From: Candidatus Eiseniibacteriota bacterium
GTDB lineage: Bacteria > Orphanbacterota > Orphanbacteria > Orphanbacterales > Orphanbacteraceae
Assembly: GCA_029262235.1 (NCBI GenBank)
Contig: JAJCZU010000002.1
Coordinates: 496,001 to 560,000, forward strand
Direction of reading: 5' to 3'
Length of the DNA: 64,000 nt
Positions 61,374 to 64,000 of the stretch are shown here, one piece after another. Within the stretch, counting starts at the first letter, position 1, and the number at the start of each line of letters is the position of its first letter. Made by a program: the position numbers and the translations under genes. The notes below the pieces were generated by a model, which ran no database searches, was not told where the DNA came from, and saw only the letters and a program-made list of their open reading frames with translations.

Positions 61374-62829
61374 CGGATCGATCGGACCGCCGTTTCGTTC
61401 GGCGGGCGTTCTCGTCGAAGGGGACCGGATTGCGACAGTAGCATCCGATGACACGATTCGCGCGCTTGCAAAGGAGCGCGGGGCGGAAGTCGTCGATCTC
61501 GAAGGCGGAACCCTTCTCCCCGGATTTCAGGACGCCCACGTTCACCTCTATCTCGCCGGACAATACGAGGCGCGGCTCGATCTCGGCGCCGCACGCACTC
61601 TCGCGGACGTGCACCGCGCGATCCGTGCGTTCGCCGCGCGCACGACGGGTCCGGTTCTCCACGCCTACGGACTCGATGAAACGCAGCTGGACGAGAAGCG
61701 ACTCCCGACGCACGACGAGCTTTCCGCCGCGGTGAACGACCGTCCGCTCGTCGTGTTCCGCGTTTGTCGTCATGTTGCCGTGTTGAACGGGCGTGCACTC
61801 GCAAGCGTGCCCGCGGAGTTCGCGCACGTCGATCGGGAGGCGGGGCGTGTCGAAGAGCAGTCTCTCTTCCGCCTCGAGAAGGAAGTCTTTGTTCCGACAA
61901 GGGACGATCGGCGAGCCTGGATCAGGAATGGCGAGAAGATCGCGTTTTCGCTCGGCATTACGACCGTGCATGAAATCAAGGGCGCCGGCGTCGCCGAAGC
62001 GTATCGTGCCATGGCGGCGGACGGGTCGCTTCGCATGCGCGTATTCTACTTTCTGTACGGCGAATGGGAAGACGCGCTGCAGATGCGCGACCGGTTTGAT
62101 GGTCTTCCGATTCACTTCGGCGGCTACAAGATCTTTGCTGACGGCACGATCGGAGCGGAGACGGCGGCGGTTCACGAACCGTACGCGGGAGGGGGATGCG
62201 GCAGCCTTGTCCGGGATGACCGCGATCTGAATGTCCTGTTTACGAAGGCCGCACGTGCCGGGATGCCGCTCATGTGTCACGCGATCGGAGACAGGGCGAT
62301 CGACCAGCTGCTTCGCGTGCGGCTCGAAGCCGGCGGGGAGATTCCGTTTCTGCGCATGGAGCATGTCGAGATGATGCGCGAAGAATCCCTCCCTTCGGTC
62401 CTTCGCGGCGCCTGGAGGCTCTGTCTTCAGCCGAACTTCGCGCATCAATGGCAGGGGCCGGGCGGTTTTTATGAAGCACGACTCGGTGCCGCGCGTGCTC
62501 GCGGTATGAACCGGATCCGTTCGTGGCACGCGGCCGGGGTGCCTGTCGCTTTTGGTTCGGACGGAATGCCGATCGATCCCGTGTACGGAATCCGAGCCGC
62601 GCGCGAACACCCGAATCCGGACGAGCGGTTCTCCTGGGAGGACGCGTTTGCGCTTTACTCGCGCGCGCCCGAGAGTTTCGTGCAGAGTGGCGGGGACGCG
62701 GGAGTCATCGCAGAAGGCAAACGCGCGGATCTCAACTGGGTTCGTGTGCCGCATCAGGAGATCCACGCGATGCGCACGGAAGATATCAGGCTCACGCTTG
62801 CCGGCGGGGAGGTCGTGCATGAACGATAA
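61357..62829 (+). CDS. Amidohydrolase family 3 (YtcJ-like) metal-dependent hydrolase
   Basis: The 490-residue protein has DAHVHLYLAG with metal ligands His61 and His63, a middle HAIGDRAIDQLL, MEHVEMM, and FGSDGMPIDPVYGI. This is the amidohydrolase-3 pattern of proteins cleaving amide-like bonds with zinc; natural substrates are mostly unknown. TTG 61357 lies inside the cupin gene and gives MRAFVNG; the longer frame (from 61297) reads the cupin gene in another frame. The stop overlaps the start of rarA by 11 nt. Confidence 0.84.
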   Translation: MRAFVNGSIGPPFRSAGVLVEGDRIATVASDDTIRALAKERGAEVVDLEGGTLLPGFQDAHVHLYLAGQYEARLDLGAARTLADVHRAIRAFAARTTGPVLHAYGLDETQLDEKRLPTHDELSAAVNDRPLVVFRVCRHVAVLNGRALASVPAEFAHVDREAGRVEEQSLFRLEKEVFVPTRDDRRAWIRNGEKIAFSLGITTVHEIKGAGVAEAYRAMAADGSLRMRVFYFLYGEWEDALQMRDRFDGLPIHFGGYKIFADGTIGAETAAVHEPYAGGGCGSLVRDDRDLNVLFTKAARAGMPLMCHAIGDRAIDQLLRVRLEAGGEIPFLRMEHVEMMREESLPSVLRGAWRLCLQPNFAHQWQGPGGFYEARLGAARARGMNRIRSWHAAGVPVAFGSDGMPIDPVYGIRAAREHPNPDERFSWEDAFALYSRAPESFVQSGGDAGVIAEGKRADLNWVRVPHQEIHAMRTEDIRLTLAGGEVVHER

Positions 62830-64000
62830 CGATCTGGACCTCTTTCCGGGAGACGCAAATCGTGCGGGCGGGCCCGGGTCCGGTGGCGAATCCGGGCGCG
62901 ATGCGCACAGGCCGCTCGCGGATCGCTACAGGCCGCACACATGGGAAGAGTTTGCGGGGCAGGAGCATCTCGTGGGTGAGAACGGCCCCGTGCGGCGTCT
63001 GGTTGCCGCCGGCCGTCCCTTTTCGTGCATTCTCTGGGGGCCGCCCGGTACAGGGAAGACGACGCTGGCTCGTCTGATCGCGACGTCGTCCGGCGCGCGC
63101 TTTCTCGAATACTCGGCCGTTCTTTCGGGCGTGAAGGAGATCCGCATCGCGGTGGAAACGGCGCGCGTCGAGCGTTCGCGAAACGATCGTGCCACGATCC
63201 TGTTCGTCGACGAGATTCATCGCTTCAATAAATCACAGCAGGACGCGTTTCTTCCTCACATGGAGAACGGAACGATCTATCTGATCGGGGCGACGACCGA
63301 GAACCCGTCGTTCGAAGTGAATGCCGCGCTTCTCTCGCGAACGCGCGTGTTTTCACTGAATCCGCTGGAAGAGAGCGAGTTGCAGTTGATTCTCGATCGT
63401 GCGCTGGCGCTGGCGGGCAAGGAGGCCGGGACCGACGCCGCGGTTCTCGATGAGGATGCGCGCGCATGGCTCGCGCAGTTCGCTTCGGGGGATGCGCGCG
63501 CGCTGCTTTCGCTTCTCGAACTCGCCATCGCAGGGACCCGTTCGTCCGGCGGCACGGATGAGGAAAGCGAAGGCGCGGGCGAAGCACGCTCTTCGATTAC
63601 GGTGGAGGAACTGCAGCGCATCGCCGGCAGACGCACGCCTCTCTACGACAAGAGCGGCGAGTCGCACTTCAATCTGATATCGGCGCTCCAGAAAAGCATT
63701 CGCGGGAGTCACGCCGACGCCGCGCTCTACTGGGCCGCACGCATGATGGAAGCCGGCGAGGATCCGCTGTATCTGCTTCGCCGCCTGATCCGCATCGCGA
63801 TGGAGGACGTCGGGCTCGCCGTTCCGAACGCGCTCCGTTACACGCTCGACTGCGCCGAAACGTATCATCGCCTCGGATCGCCCGAGGGTGATCTCGCGAT
63901 CGCGCAGGCTGTGCTCTTCCTCGCGCACGCGCCGAAATCGAACCGCGTGACGGCCGCATGGAGCGCGGCGTGCGAGGCCGCGCGGGCGCATCCCGACGGC
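62819..64000 (+). CDS. rarA: Replication-associated recombination protein RarA (MgsA), partial
   Basis: ATG 62819 overlaps the upstream stop and opens a frame that runs off the window end, so 394 codons are seen and the 3' end is missing. RarA is an AAA+ ATPase of stalled forks. The start has DLDLFPGDA (often a clamp-binding stretch), PLADRYRPHTWEEFAGQEHL, P-loop WGPPGTGKTT, Walker B FVDEIHRFNKSQQDAFLP, GATTENPSFEVNAALLSR, and later YLLRRLIRIAMEDVGLA and HAPKSNRV. Nearly the whole protein is present except the C-terminal end. The product is easy to miss, because no stop is in the window. Confidence 0.93.
   Translation, partial: MNDNDLDLFPGDANRAGGPGSGGESGRDAHRPLADRYRPHTWEEFAGQEHLVGENGPVRRLVAAGRPFSCILWGPPGTGKTTLARLIATSSGARFLEYSAVLSGVKEIRIAVETARVERSRNDRATILFVDEIHRFNKSQQDAFLPHMENGTIYLIGATTENPSFEVNAALLSRTRVFSLNPLEESELQLILDRALALAGKEAGTDAAVLDEDARAWLAQFASGDARALLSLLELAIAGTRSSGGTDEESEGAGEARSSITVEELQRIAGRRTPLYDKSGESHFNLISALQKSIRGSHADAALYWAARMMEAGEDPLYLLRRLIRIAMEDVGLAVPNALRYTLDCAETYHRLGSPEGDLAIAQAVLFLAHAPKSNRVTAAWSAACEAARAHPDG

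Noticed and set aside
1-64000. tRNA genes, CRISPR arrays, insertion sequences or prophage genes
   Set aside because: None could be recognised; intergenic gaps are short, mostly under 270 nt, and no direct repeat arrays were noticed.

Overview
The window is a dense, mostly plus-strand bacterial chromosome segment of about 60% G+C by eye. It carries about 57 protein genes and no rRNA, tRNA, IS element, prophage or CRISPR array that I can see. LptD, two lipoproteins that begin with a lipobox, and a UDP-sugar/undecaprenyl glycan locus point to a Gram-negative envelope. A PorX-type response regulator (receiver plus PglZ domain) beside a histidine kinase, very large LptD with many OstA-like segments, and several FCB-like envelope proteins suggest an uncultured member of the FCB superphylum or a neighbouring phylum (for example Eisenbacteria, Krumholzibacteria, Zixibacteria or Gemmatimonadetes type). 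This placement is an inference, not a proof.

Layout. 0-4.3 kb: holA-holB-ybbR-tsaD, overlapping genes for the clamp loader, a YbbR protein and t6A synthesis. 4.5-7.6 kb: a signalling operon behind a -24/-12 (sigma54-type) promoter, with a receiver-GGDDF protein, a receiver with Asn at the phosphosite, a normal receiver and a GAF-HD-GYP protein. 7.6-11.3 kb: priA and a TPR lipoprotein. 11.3-21 kb: rho, rpmE, a DUF1385 gene, prfA, prmC, murA, selB, ltaE, rsmI. 21-24.5 kb: a CDP-alcohol phosphatidyltransferase, ctpA and dus. 24.6-33.2 kb: pyrimidine synthesis (pyrR-pyrB-pyrC, pyrF-pyrE, and pyrD on the minus strand) with a TPR/TonB-like lipoprotein, a MarR regulator and a Ca2+/Na+ antiporter between them. 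33.3-38.9 kb: UDP-sugar and polysaccharide genes (ugd, uxs, a DegT aminotransferase, an epimerase, a WecA/MraY-type transferase). 39-47 kb: hemL, serS, a histidine kinase and PorX-like pair, tsaE-tsaB-rimI, accD. 47-64 kb: lptD, a selenocysteine-containing tetraheme lipoprotein, a CobB-like sirtuin, a VWA membrane protein, an HhH/barrel protein, an ExeA-like ATPase with a C-terminal HTH, galE, tlpA, an MFS transporter, a cupin, an amidohydrolase, and a rarA gene cut by the window end.

The most striking item is at 50694-52127. A lipoprotein frame with a strong promoter, RBS and lipobox meets an in-frame TGA at codon 52, directly after Cys-Gly, and then continues in the same frame for 425 codons through a metallophosphatase-like region and four CXXCH haem sites. 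Related proteins, as I remember them, have Cys-Gly-Cys at this point, so the TGA stands exactly where the second Cys is expected. The same window encodes SelB, the factor that decodes such codons. A normal ORF caller loses the first 105 residues of this gene.

Regulation is unusually readable. Several promoters match TTGACA-17-TATAAT closely (upstream of the TPR lipoprotein, rho, ugd, the WecA-type gene, hemL, the selenoprotein and tlpA). Two intrinsic terminators are clear (after rpmE and before pyrR). About 40% of the genes appear to start with GTG or TTG, and many adjacent genes overlap by 4 nt.
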